Position numbers and translations under genes: made by a program. Shown here in pieces: positions 50,336-57,776 of a stretch of 64,000 bases of DNA (position 1 is its first letter; each line of letters opens with the position of its first letter). Location of the stretch: assembly GCA_023417065.1 (NCBI GenBank), contig JAEZGH010000202.1, positions 185,116 to 249,115 of the forward strand, in the 5' to 3' direction. The stretch comes from Bacteroidota bacterium. Lineage in GTDB: Bacteria > Bacteroidota > Bacteroidia > Cytophagales > Cyclobacteriaceae. A model generated the notes under the pieces. That model worked only from the letters and a program-made list of their open reading frames with translations. It searched no databases and was not told the origin of the DNA.

Positions 50336-51571
50336 GTGGACGACATTCTGATCAAAAATATCAAGGCGCTAACCCAGATTCGCGAGGAACCTGTTGAGCC
50401 GCTTTCCGGGGTGGATATGCAGCACGTTCCGGTTATCACTAACGCGTTTCTTCGCCTTCATGATGGCCGTATTGCCGACTATGGTTCGATGGCTGATCTG
50501 TCGGACTCAAACGCCGAACACGTGATTGATGCTTCCGGTGCATTCGTTTTTCCTGCACTCGTCGATTCGCACACCCACCTGATATTTCCTGCAAGTCGCG
50601 AAGACGAATTTGTCATGAAGATTCGTGGGGCGTCATATGCCGACATCGCCGCCAGTGGCGGAGGTATACTCAACTCTGCCCGAAAGCTTGCCATGGCCTC
50701 GGAGGACGAACTGTTTGAATCTGCGCTGAGCCGGTTGAACGAAATTGCAGGAACAGGTACCGGAGCCGTTGAAATTAAGAGCGGTTATGGTCTGACCACC
50801 GAAGCGGAGCTAAAGATGCTGCGCGTTGCACGGCGGCTTAAATCCCATTCCTTACTGGCCGTAAAAACGACATTTCTGGGGGCGCATGCAGTGCCATCAG
50901 GTAAAGCCAAAATTGCCTATATCCGTGAAGTTGTGGAAGAGATGATCCCCGCTGTGGCCGCCGAACATCTCGCGGATTACATTGACGTGTTCTGTGAGCA
51001 GGGATTTTTTTCACCGGACGAAACCGAAGAGATCTTGAATGCCGGAAAGAAATTCGGAATGAAGCCACGCATTCACGCAAATCAGCTGAGCCGGTCAGGC
51101 GGCGTGCAGGTGGGCGTAAAAGTCGGCGCCATCAGTGTAGATCATCTTGAGAGTATCGGCGATGAGGAAATCGATGCACTCAAAGGTTCCGGCGTAATAG
51201 CAACTGCGCTTCCTGGAGCTGCCTTCTTCTTAAATCTTCCTATGCCTCCGGGACGAAAGCTTATCGATGCAGGGATACCGCTGGTGATTGCCAGCGATTA
51301 TAACCCGGGAAGTGCACCCTCGGGCAACATGATGCTGATGATGTCGCTTGCGTGTATCCGCATGAAAATCACTCCCGAAGAAGCATTCAACGCGGCTACC
51401 ATAAATGCTGCTTGCGCCCTGGGTCTCCAAGATGAGTACGGCAGTATTTCCAAAGGTAAAGTTGCCAGCGTTGTGATAACCAAACCGATCCCTTCCCTGG
51501 CATATCTGCCTTACGCGTTCGGATCTTCACTGATTGACAAGGTTATCCTGCGCGGCAAGGTCATTAATTGA
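50336..51571 (+). CDS. hutI: Imidazolonepropionase
   Basis: HutI opens imidazolonepropionate to N-formimidoyl-glutamate in histidine breakdown. The 411-residue amidohydrolase shows the metal site in VDSHTHLIFPASREDEF, the GAVEIKSGYGLTTEAEL block, KTTFLGAHAVP, VFCEQGFFSPDET and VIASDYNPGSAPSGN. The length is right. The start is GTG at 50336. No hutH, hutU or hutG-type gene accompanies it, so the rest of the pathway must lie elsewhere. Its stop region overlaps the convergent ABC permease gene by 8 bases. Confidence 0.95.
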   Translation: MDDILIKNIKALTQIREEPVEPLSGVDMQHVPVITNAFLRLHDGRIADYGSMADLSDSNAEHVIDASGAFVFPALVDSHTHLIFPASREDEFVMKIRGASYADIAASGGGILNSARKLAMASEDELFESALSRLNEIAGTGTGAVEIKSGYGLTTEAELKMLRVARRLKSHSLLAVKTTFLGAHAVPSGKAKIAYIREVVEEMIPAVAAEHLADYIDVFCEQGFFSPDETEEILNAGKKFGMKPRIHANQLSRSGGVQVGVKVGAISVDHLESIGDEEIDALKGSGVIATALPGAAFFLNLPMPPGRKLIDAGIPLVIASDYNPGSAPSGNMMLMMSLACIRMKITPEEAFNAATINAACALGLQDEYGSISKGKVASVVITKPIPSLAYLPYAFGSSLIDKVILRGKVIN

Positions 51572-52670
51572 GTTCAGGAGGTTCGTACCAGTAGTAAAAA
51601 CGCCTTAAAATCACAAGCGATGTTGCTGCGTACAGCAATGTCAACACAGGAATAGGTATTCGGGCCAGTACCACAAAAAAAGAAAATATTATAAAGACGT
51701 AAAGCCCGGGCATAAGCTCCTCGGGCGTAGTTCTTCGAGTAAATAAGAATGACAGCATTAACATATTGCTGAACAACCCAAAACAGTAGAGCAGTAGGGC
51801 TTCAGTTAAGCTGAATGGATCCGGAGTGTTGCGAAGTAATATAACCAGTTCGGGCAGTGTGAAAGCCGCAAGGATGAAAACAATGTGTGCCCATCGCTGC
51901 AAACCTGAAAAAGGCATTTGACGGAACATCGGGAAGTGTCGCGTGATAAATTCATGAAGGGACACGACGAACGCTACGTTTAGCGCGAAGGCAAACACTA
52001 CGCCGAGTGCGCCAAGGCGCATATCATATTCGTCAGTCTGGTAAAGGTAGAGAGTGATATGAATCAAGGCCATTCCAGCTACCTTGAAAGCAATAGCCTG
52101 AAGTGGTTTTCGGCGTATCGACGACTCGATGCAGATCAGCGTAAAGGGATGAACAAAATTGTTCCAAATCCACTGAGTAATAATTCCGGATCTGTGCTCG
52201 AAATCTGGCCTGGAAAGTTTTTGTTTGAAAATATACGTGGCGACAACAAGCTGCAGAACCAGTGCAAGAGTTATGATGATAACAGAATCATATCGCTGAT
52301 TTCGCAGGCCGATGGTAGCGAGGAAAAATCCGTACGCGATGCATGGAGACAGTTGAGCAAATGTAGTTTGAAAGGTAATAAACCACTGCCCCCCCACCGG
52401 CAGCAGCTGAAAGTCAGAAAGAAAAGTGTTCTCCGGAATTCCAATGTGCCGGATATTGAACTGCAGAAAGTAAGTGATATAGATTGACCAGATGATAATC
52501 GGAATTGAGAGGAAGGAAGGCGAGCTTGTGAAATAGGTAGCGAGGAATATGTGGTCAACATCGCGCATAAACCCGCCGACGAATGCGATGAGCGTCAGGA
52601 AGAGGAAGATGTTCCGGCGGTAGAATTCCGCCGCGAATACTCTCATGAGTATGGTGCCGGCCACCTTCAT
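51564..52670 (-). CDS. ABC transporter membrane subunit
   Basis: The 368-residue protein has about ten hydrophobic segments, for example FLFLTLIAFVGGF, IPIIIWSIYITYFLQF, LGVVFAFALNVAFVVSL and IFSFFVVLARIPIPVLTLLYAATSLVIL. No family-specific motif is visible, as is usual for ABC exporter permeases of this kind. Its ATG overlaps the ATPase gene's stop in an ATGA (52667-52670), so the two subunits are translationally coupled and probably form a complete exporter or a multidrug/lipid transporter. The substrate is unknown. Confidence 0.75.
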   Translation of the reverse strand: MKVAGTILMRVFAAEFYRRNIFLFLTLIAFVGGFMRDVDHIFLATYFTSSPSFLSIPIIIWSIYITYFLQFNIRHIGIPENTFLSDFQLLPVGGQWFITFQTTFAQLSPCIAYGFFLATIGLRNQRYDSVIIITLALVLQLVVATYIFKQKLSRPDFEHRSGIITQWIWNNFVHPFTLICIESSIRRKPLQAIAFKVAGMALIHITLYLYQTDEYDMRLGALGVVFAFALNVAFVVSLHEFITRHFPMFRQMPFSGLQRWAHIVFILAAFTLPELVILLRNTPDPFSLTEALLLYCFGLFSNMLMLSFLFTRRTTPEELMPGLYVFIIFSFFVVLARIPIPVLTLLYAATSLVILRRFYYWYEPPELN

Positions 52671-53299
52671 GCCGACACGATGGTCTGGTTGGCGATTGTC
52701 AACGATCTGGCTATTGGTATGGATGAGTCTGTAAGATCCTCGTGCGACGAAATCAGAAACACTGTCTCGTAGCGCGGAATCATAAATCTTATCAGTTCTG
52801 TCAGGGTGTCCCTGATCGCCACGTCGAGTGTAATCAATGGTTCATCCAGAATGATCACGCGCGGCGTCCCGAGACATGCTATTGCAAGGGAAAGCCTTTT
52901 TGTCATCCCGCTTGAGTAGGTACCGCAAGCCTGCTTCAGGAACGAGCCAATACCAAACCGTTCGATAATCTCCGATTGTTGCGTGGTACTTGCCGACTTC
53001 GCGTGAGCCGCGAACGTGAAGATATCCCTGCCGGTGAGAAACGAAGGGTAGAGCGGCTCGGCCTCAGAGAAATTCACGCTCCTCCTGTATGCGACTGGAT
53101 GTTTGTGCAGCGTAATGTTGTTATCCAGCGAGATGGTCCCTGTACAGGGTATGAGTCCGGCCAGCGCCTTGAACAACGTCGACTTGCCGGCCCCGTTGGC
53201 CCCGCGGATCCAGCTCACCCCTTGCTCTAATACCAGCCGATCCACTCCGACGATGCGTTTCGCTCCGTATTTTTTTTCAAAATTGAGCAGCTGAAGCAT
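52667..53299 (-). CDS. ABC transporter ATP-binding subunit
   Basis: The 210-residue ATPase has Walker A GANGAGKST, a signature YSSGMTKRLSLA (LSGGQ-like with SSGM), Walker B VIILDEPLITLD, and an H-loop in LISSHE. Compared with many exporter ATPases it is short, ending soon after the H-loop. Its start is 81 bases from apt on the opposite strand, and it precedes the membrane subunit with a 4-base overlap. The pair is a self-contained ABC system of unknown cargo. Confidence 0.9.
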   Translation of the reverse strand: MLQLLNFEKKYGAKRIVGVDRLVLEQGVSWIRGANGAGKSTLFKALAGLIPCTGTISLDNNITLHKHPVAYRRSVNFSEAEPLYPSFLTGRDIFTFAAHAKSASTTQQSEIIERFGIGSFLKQACGTYSSGMTKRLSLAIACLGTPRVIILDEPLITLDVAIRDTLTELIRFMIPRYETVFLISSHEDLTDSSIPIARSLTIANQTIVSA

Positions 53300-53380
53300 T
53301 TCGTTTCATTATGTTTATACCGTATTAGTACCTATTACGCCGACGGAATTTCACGGTCGCGTAAATAAAGTGTAAAAACT

Positions 53381-53914
53381 ATGATGCTGGAAGAGCAGAT
53401 CAGGCGATCAATACGCGACGTTCAGGACTACCCAAAGCCGGGCGTGCTGTTTAAAGATATCACTCCACTGATGAGTGATCCTGAGCTATTTCGCAGTATC
53501 ACTGCTGAAATGGCATCGCGTCTGCAAGGTACGCGCATAGATGCTATCGCTGCCGTCGAAGCCCGTGGTTTTATCTTCGGATCTGTACTGGCGCACGAAC
53601 TGGGTTGTCGTTTCATTCCCGTCAGGAAAGCAGGTAAGCTGCCTTACAAGACCCGGTCTATTGAGTATTCGCTTGAGTACGGAAGCGCGAAGATTGAGAT
53701 GCACGAAGACGCCATCGAGCCCGGATGGAACGTTCTTATCCACGACGATGTACTCGCTACGGGTGGGACAGCTGCTGCCGCCGGACAACTCGTCAAAAAC
53801 TTCAATGCTAACCTCGTTGGGTTTTCGTTTCTCCTCAACCTGAGCTTCCTGCCAGGAAAAGAAGTACTGACGAAACAGTTTGGACTTATGCCGAATTACC
53901 TCGTAGAATACTAA
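53381..53914 (+). CDS. apt: Adenine phosphoribosyltransferase
   Basis: Apt joins adenine and PRPP to give AMP, salvaging adenine. The 177-residue protein has the Apt-specific DYPKPGVLFKDITPLM near the N-terminus, AVEARGFIFGSVLAHELG, and the PRPP loop LIHDDVLATGGTAAAA. The start may be either of two adjacent ATGs; the first is listed. It is followed after 30 bases by the LON-domain gene. Confidence 0.96.
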   Translation: MMLEEQIRRSIRDVQDYPKPGVLFKDITPLMSDPELFRSITAEMASRLQGTRIDAIAAVEARGFIFGSVLAHELGCRFIPVRKAGKLPYKTRSIEYSLEYGSAKIEMHEDAIEPGWNVLIHDDVLATGGTAAAAGQLVKNFNANLVGFSFLLNLSFLPGKEVLTKQFGLMPNYLVEY

Positions 53915-53944
53915 CAAAACGTTCACTTCAATTGTTGTAACGCC

Positions 53945-54532
53945 ATGGAGAAAACTGTACGTATTCCTATGTTCCCGCTGGCGATCTTACCCATACCCGG
54001 TGAGTTGGTTCCGCTGCACATCTTCGAACCCAGATATCGCCAGTTGTTACAAGACCTCGAAGCATCGGATATGGCCTTTGGCGTTTATTTTTCACACGAA
54101 GTCAATTCACGAAAAGTCGGATCACTCATGCGACTGGAGAGTGTTTTAAAAAGATATCCAACAGGTGAATCTGATATCATCGTGAAATGCCTCGACAACT
54201 TCACATTAGACAAACTACAAAAGACCTTTCAGCATAAGATGTATCCCGCCGGTGATGTCTCTTTCTGGAATACCGATATCAGTGTACAGCCTGACCAACC
54301 GTTGTACTCCATCTTTCAACAATACTTATCCGCGAGAAATATCACCCATTCTGCGGGACGAGTTTCGATTTATCAGGTTGCAAATGAACTTGCTCTTGAA
54401 CTTGGTGAACGATATCAATTTCTTTTTAGCTCAACTCACCAGAAGAACTCCTTCCTCATAAACCGCACCCGCTTTTTGCTGCATCTCCTTAAACAGGAGG
54501 AGGTAAGTAAAGATACTTTCCATCTCAACTAA
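53945..54532 (+). CDS. LON substrate-binding domain protein
   Basis: The 195-residue protein carries only the N-terminal LON (PUA-like) domain: IPMFPLAILPIPGELVPLHIFEPRYRQLLQDL, then KVGSLMRLESVLKRYPTGE and IIVKCLDNFTL. It lacks the ATPase and protease parts of Lon. Such stand-alone proteins are common in Bacteroidota; their target is unknown. It follows apt after 30 bases and is probably on the same transcript. About 200 bases of intergenic DNA separate it from the next gene. Confidence 0.88.
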   Translation: MEKTVRIPMFPLAILPIPGELVPLHIFEPRYRQLLQDLEASDMAFGVYFSHEVNSRKVGSLMRLESVLKRYPTGESDIIVKCLDNFTLDKLQKTFQHKMYPAGDVSFWNTDISVQPDQPLYSIFQQYLSARNITHSAGRVSIYQVANELALELGERYQFLFSSTHQKNSFLINRTRFLLHLLKQEEVSKDTFHLN

Positions 54533-54741
54533 CGTGCATTTAGTGCCTCTACACAACTGATTTCTGCTTAGGGAAATTTCTTATTTACGGCGATCCCGTG
54601 ATAGGGTTATGTTTTTTAACATAAAAAATTCAGAAATCATCGTTAACAAATTTCAACCGATTGTTTAACATTTTTTCACACATTTCAGGCAACTTTTGCT
54701 CCGTCTCCGGCGTCTCTAAGTCAAACAAAAACGAAATGCTT

Positions 54742-55134
54742 ATGAAAAAAAATCTTTTGTTCGGCCTGGCTTGCTTTTTCTCTGTCGGAACGGTGATGGC
54801 CACAGGAATCACTAGTGATCGCGTTATAGAAGAGGGAACTGAAATGCATGCAGTTACCCCGGAAAACAAAAAGAAGAAAGCTGCTCCTGCAGAAATTGAA
54901 CGCACCTTTCACATTGCACGATGCAATGAAGCCAATAAGGTGTTGCTAATGGTAGGCAAAAAACCGAATACCAAGGTTCGTGTGCGCATCTTTGATAAAG
55001 ATGGAACACTTGTGTATTCGGACGTTATCAGCGCGAAGCGTGACTATTCGGCGATCTTGAACCTGGAAGAGATAGACGGAGCCGTAATTAAAGTGTCCGA
55101 TTCGAATGGGCTTGAAAAAAATTACACGCTGTAA
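54742..55134 (+). CDS. Small secreted protein with sorting-domain-like fold
   Basis: The start MKKNLLFGLACFFSVGTVMA gives a signal peptide; an ATG six bases upstream is also possible. After an unordered linker with KKKKAAP, the mature 110 residues have a strand-rich region: FHIARCNEANKVLLMVGKK, RVRIFDKDGTLVYSDV, YSAILNLEEIDG and AVIKVSDSNGLEKNY. This strand order recalls the C-terminal sorting domain of type IX secretion cargo, but as a stand-alone protein. The protein 264 bases downstream has the same pattern twice. A strong terminator follows, so it is monocistronic. Confidence 0.65.
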   Translation: MKKNLLFGLACFFSVGTVMATGITSDRVIEEGTEMHAVTPENKKKKAAPAEIERTFHIARCNEANKVLLMVGKKPNTKVRVRIFDKDGTLVYSDVISAKRDYSAILNLEEIDGAVIKVSDSNGLEKNYTL

Positions 55135-55150
55135 TTTCAGCCAATAAACC

Positions 55151-55201
55151 TGCAGGAAGCAGTTTTCAGGCTACTTCGGTGGTTTGCAAACGCTTCCTGC
55201 A
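55151..55201. repeat. 10-base inverted repeat
   Basis: TGCAGGAAGC at 55151-55160 and GCTTCCTGCA at 55192-55201 are perfect inverted copies around a 31-base spacer. They lie between the small secreted protein's stop and its terminator. Confidence 0.7.
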
Positions 55202-55210
55202 ACCGATTGC

Positions 55211-55240
55211 CTGACTATTGAACGACAATAGTCAGTTTTT
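55211..55240 (+). terminator. Terminator after the small secreted protein
   Basis: CTGACTATTG at 55211-55220 pairs perfectly with CAATAGTCAG at 55226-55235 around a five-base loop, and TTTTT follows. Confidence 0.93.
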
Positions 55241-55397
55241 GCCGCTTCGAATCCGTTGGATATTCAATAATCTGCAATAGCAAAAGCGCAAACGTTGTTT
55301 CAAGAATTAATACAGGTTTCCTTACAACTTTCGGTCCCAAGCCTACCTGCCTTCGTAAATTAGCAGTGTAATCAAAAACGAAAAAACAATAATCACA

Positions 55398-55976
55398 ATG
55401 AAAAGGAATGTATTACTCATTGTAGCACTTTTACTGGTGAGTGTCCACATAAGTGCTGTAGCTGAAGAGAACCCCGTTAACGCCGGTCTGGCGGTAGTAG
55501 CAAAAGGACCTGATCTGTTCAAAGTTATTTACAAGAATGAACGCGCGGTAAGCAAGATCAGAATGAACATCTATAATTCATCTTCTAACCTGATCTACAC
55601 CGAAGTTGTTTCAGGAGACGGTTTCATCCGCCCCCTGAGATTCTCTGGATTGCTTCCTGGTGAGTATACTGTTGAGATTTCCGATGGCGTAAACAAGCGC
55701 TCAGAAAAAATCGTATATCGCCCTGCGGCACCTGCTTCCAAAAAGGCAGTACACGTATCTAAAATCGCTGGCGAAGAAAAATATCTTGTATCTGTAGCAA
55801 ATGCTTCAGGTGAAAAATTCACCATCAACATTTATGATGAGTTCGATCGCCTGGTGCATACTGAAACCCGCCTGATCGCAGACGAGTTCGCACAAGTGTA
55901 CAACGTGAAAAACAAAAAAGTATCCAGCGTCGAGATTATCGACCAGGCTGGTAACAAAAAAGTGAGCCGTTTTTAA
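55398..55976 (+). CDS. Secreted protein with two sorting-domain-like repeats
   Basis: The 192-residue protein has a signal peptide (cut near SAVAE). It has two tandem strand-rich units. The first contains IRMNIYNSSSNLIYTEVV, then LRFSGLLPGEYTVEISDG; the second contains FTINIYDEFDRLVHTETR and YNVKNKKVSSVEIIDQAG. Each matches the pattern of the type IX secretion C-terminal domain (vkIyd..G.lvyte..., then GxYtveisdg) but with no carrier domain attached. The single-domain protein encoded upstream (54742) is a likely paralogue. Function is unknown; a secreted adhesin or surface-coat component is one possibility. A terminator follows. Confidence 0.65.
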   Translation: MKRNVLLIVALLLVSVHISAVAEENPVNAGLAVVAKGPDLFKVIYKNERAVSKIRMNIYNSSSNLIYTEVVSGDGFIRPLRFSGLLPGEYTVEISDGVNKRSEKIVYRPAAPASKKAVHVSKIAGEEKYLVSVANASGEKFTINIYDEFDRLVHTETRLIADEFAQVYNVKNKKVSSVEIIDQAGNKKVSRF

Positions 55977-56001
55977 TAGAATACAATTAAAGGTTTGGAC
56001 T

Positions 56002-56037
56002 GCCCTGCGTCGGACGGACACAGGGCTTTTCTTTTTT
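56002..56037 (+). terminator. Terminator after the two-repeat secreted protein
   Basis: GCCCTG at 56002-56007 pairs with CAGGGC at 56021-56026, followed by TTTTCTTTTTTT. Confidence 0.85.
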
Positions 56038-56076
56038 TATGCCCTTTGAATAAAGGCAAGACTTTCCGAGATTCAC

Positions 56077-56967
56077 ATGAAAACGATTTCGATGCGAATC
56101 ATTGTTTGTCTCCTCCTATGTGTGTTGCGTGTCTCTGCTCAGGACATCCAGCCACTCTTCCAGTCGCAGGATTTCACCGGCGAAAACCTCTTCTCCAACA
56201 ACATCGAAGGCCCCGCCTTCGATAAACACGGCAACCTCTACGTCGTGAATTACCAAAAAGATGGCACCATTGGCATAGTGAAACCTGATGGAACGGTTTC
56301 CCTTTTCCTTTCACTTCCCGAACGTAGTATTGCCAACAGCATACAGTTTGACTCTAAAGGCAACATGTTTCTGGCGGATTTCATGGGCCACAACGTCTTA
56401 AAGGTCGATATGACCACACGGACTGTCAGCGTTTTCGCACATAATCAGAAGTTCAATCAGCCGAATGATCTTTGCATCAATCGGCGAAACCAGCTCTTTG
56501 CATCCGACCCTGACTGGAAAAACGGTACCGGACAAATCTGGCGGATGTATCCTGATGGCAAGGTCACTCTGCTTCAATCCGACATGGGTACTACCAACGG
56601 AATAGAATTAAGTCCGGATGAAAAAACACTTTACGTAAATGAAAGCGTTCAAAAGAAGATATGGGCATTTGACGTTGATCGAAAGGGGAATCTTTCCAAT
56701 AAAAGACTTTTCGCTGAGGTCCCGGACTTCGGATTCGATGGAATGAAATGCGACAAAGCGGGTAACCTGTACGTTACCCGCTATGGCAAAGGAACTGTCC
56801 TTGTTCTATCTCCGGAAGGCAGACAAATCCGTGAAATCTCTCTAACGGGAAAAAACTGCAGTAACCTAGTGTTTGGTGGCCCTGACGGAACTCTTGTCTT
56901 TGTAACGCTCCAGGATCGAAAGGGGATGGAGTTCTTCCGAAACGACATTCCTGGAAAGCGGTATTAG
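56077..56967 (+). CDS. SMP-30/gluconolactonase-like beta-propeller protein
   Basis: The 296-residue protein has a signal peptide (cut near VSAQD) and a six-bladed SMP-30/gluconolactonase/LRE-like propeller. Visible ligand positions of the calcium centre are the Glu in NIEGPAFD, the Asn-Asp in NQPNDLCI and the Asp in GFDGMKCD; the strand TTNGIELSPDEKTLYVNES is the classic family signature. Members hydrolyse lactones. The substrate here is unknown; export suggests a periplasmic or extracellular lactone. Its stop overlaps that of the convergent DUF2807 gene by four bases. Confidence 0.87.
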   Translation: MKTISMRIIVCLLLCVLRVSAQDIQPLFQSQDFTGENLFSNNIEGPAFDKHGNLYVVNYQKDGTIGIVKPDGTVSLFLSLPERSIANSIQFDSKGNMFLADFMGHNVLKVDMTTRTVSVFAHNQKFNQPNDLCINRRNQLFASDPDWKNGTGQIWRMYPDGKVTLLQSDMGTTNGIELSPDEKTLYVNESVQKKIWAFDVDRKGNLSNKRLFAEVPDFGFDGMKCDKAGNLYVTRYGKGTVLVLSPEGRQIREISLTGKNCSNLVFGGPDGTLVFVTLQDRKGMEFFRNDIPGKRY

Positions 56968-57719
56968 AGTTCTTCCTGGTCAACGCGACGGATATCCGTA
57001 CGACCAATCACCAGGCCCTTATTTACAATGGCATTTCCAATGAGTGAAACACGCGACTCGCCAAATGCGTGAATAACGAGTTCGTCCTGCGTATTAAGCC
57101 GAAGTTTACTTTCTCCAAATATGGTGGCTTGCGTATGATAGCTGTTCAGGTCTTCTGTGTTGATATCATTTTCACCGTAGAGCTTGTATTTCTGATATTC
57201 GGCCCTGCCACCGGAAACTCTTAGCGTATTCTCTCCATAAAGCCGGGTTTTAAGGTATTCTGTTTTCAGTGAAACCAGATTTATCTCGTTCCGGCCATAA
57301 GCCTTGAGTTTGAATTTCTCTGATGAGATAGGGGATTCGCAGATCAGTTGCTGGTGCCCGCGAATTTCAAGACGATCCAGCTTTCGATACGTCACGTATG
57401 CAGTAACCTTCGCGCCTTCATAATATTCGCGTTTCTCATTTCGGCTCACCCGCACCGTCTTGTCGCTAATTCGCGAATCCTTCAGGAAGATTCTGAGTGT
57501 TTTTCCCTTGACGTCGATGTTGATATTCTCCCGGTCAACATCCTCATAGACGATTCTGATAGCTTCGTCAGGCCCCTCGCGAAGGACCAGGTTTATGTAA
57601 GGCGATGCGGTGATCCTCGAGAACGAAGGCAGGTCCCGGCGGATTTCGGCGGCTTCCTGTGACAAGGCATTTGCACTTATCAGGATGCCGGCAATGAAGG
57701 CTACTACGTTTTTTATCAT
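56964..57719 (-). CDS. DUF2807 (head-GIN) domain protein
   Basis: The start MIKNVVAFIAGILISANALS gives a signal peptide; an ATG 36 bases upstream is less likely. The 251-residue protein consists of the head-GIN/DUF2807 domain, a right-handed beta-helix-like region: RRDLPSFSRITASPYINLVL, then RLEIRGHQQL, FKLKAYGRNEINL, LKTRLYGENTLRV, YKLYGENDINTED and ATIFGESKLRL. Repeated motifs of the type xxYGEN are visible. Its function is unknown; such proteins are exported and common in Bacteroidota. It is followed by a cluster of FtsX/MacB-like permease genes on the same strand, read upstream of it. Confidence 0.88.
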   Translation of the reverse strand: MIKNVVAFIAGILISANALSQEAAEIRRDLPSFSRITASPYINLVLREGPDEAIRIVYEDVDRENINIDVKGKTLRIFLKDSRISDKTVRVSRNEKREYYEGAKVTAYVTYRKLDRLEIRGHQQLICESPISSEKFKLKAYGRNEINLVSLKTEYLKTRLYGENTLRVSGGRAEYQKYKLYGENDINTEDLNSYHTQATIFGESKLRLNTQDELVIHAFGESRVSLIGNAIVNKGLVIGRTDIRRVDQEEL

Positions 57720-57776
57720 GGTATTTTTTTGGTCTATGACATCCGCGGGGAACAATACCCCTATGCCTCCTGAAAA

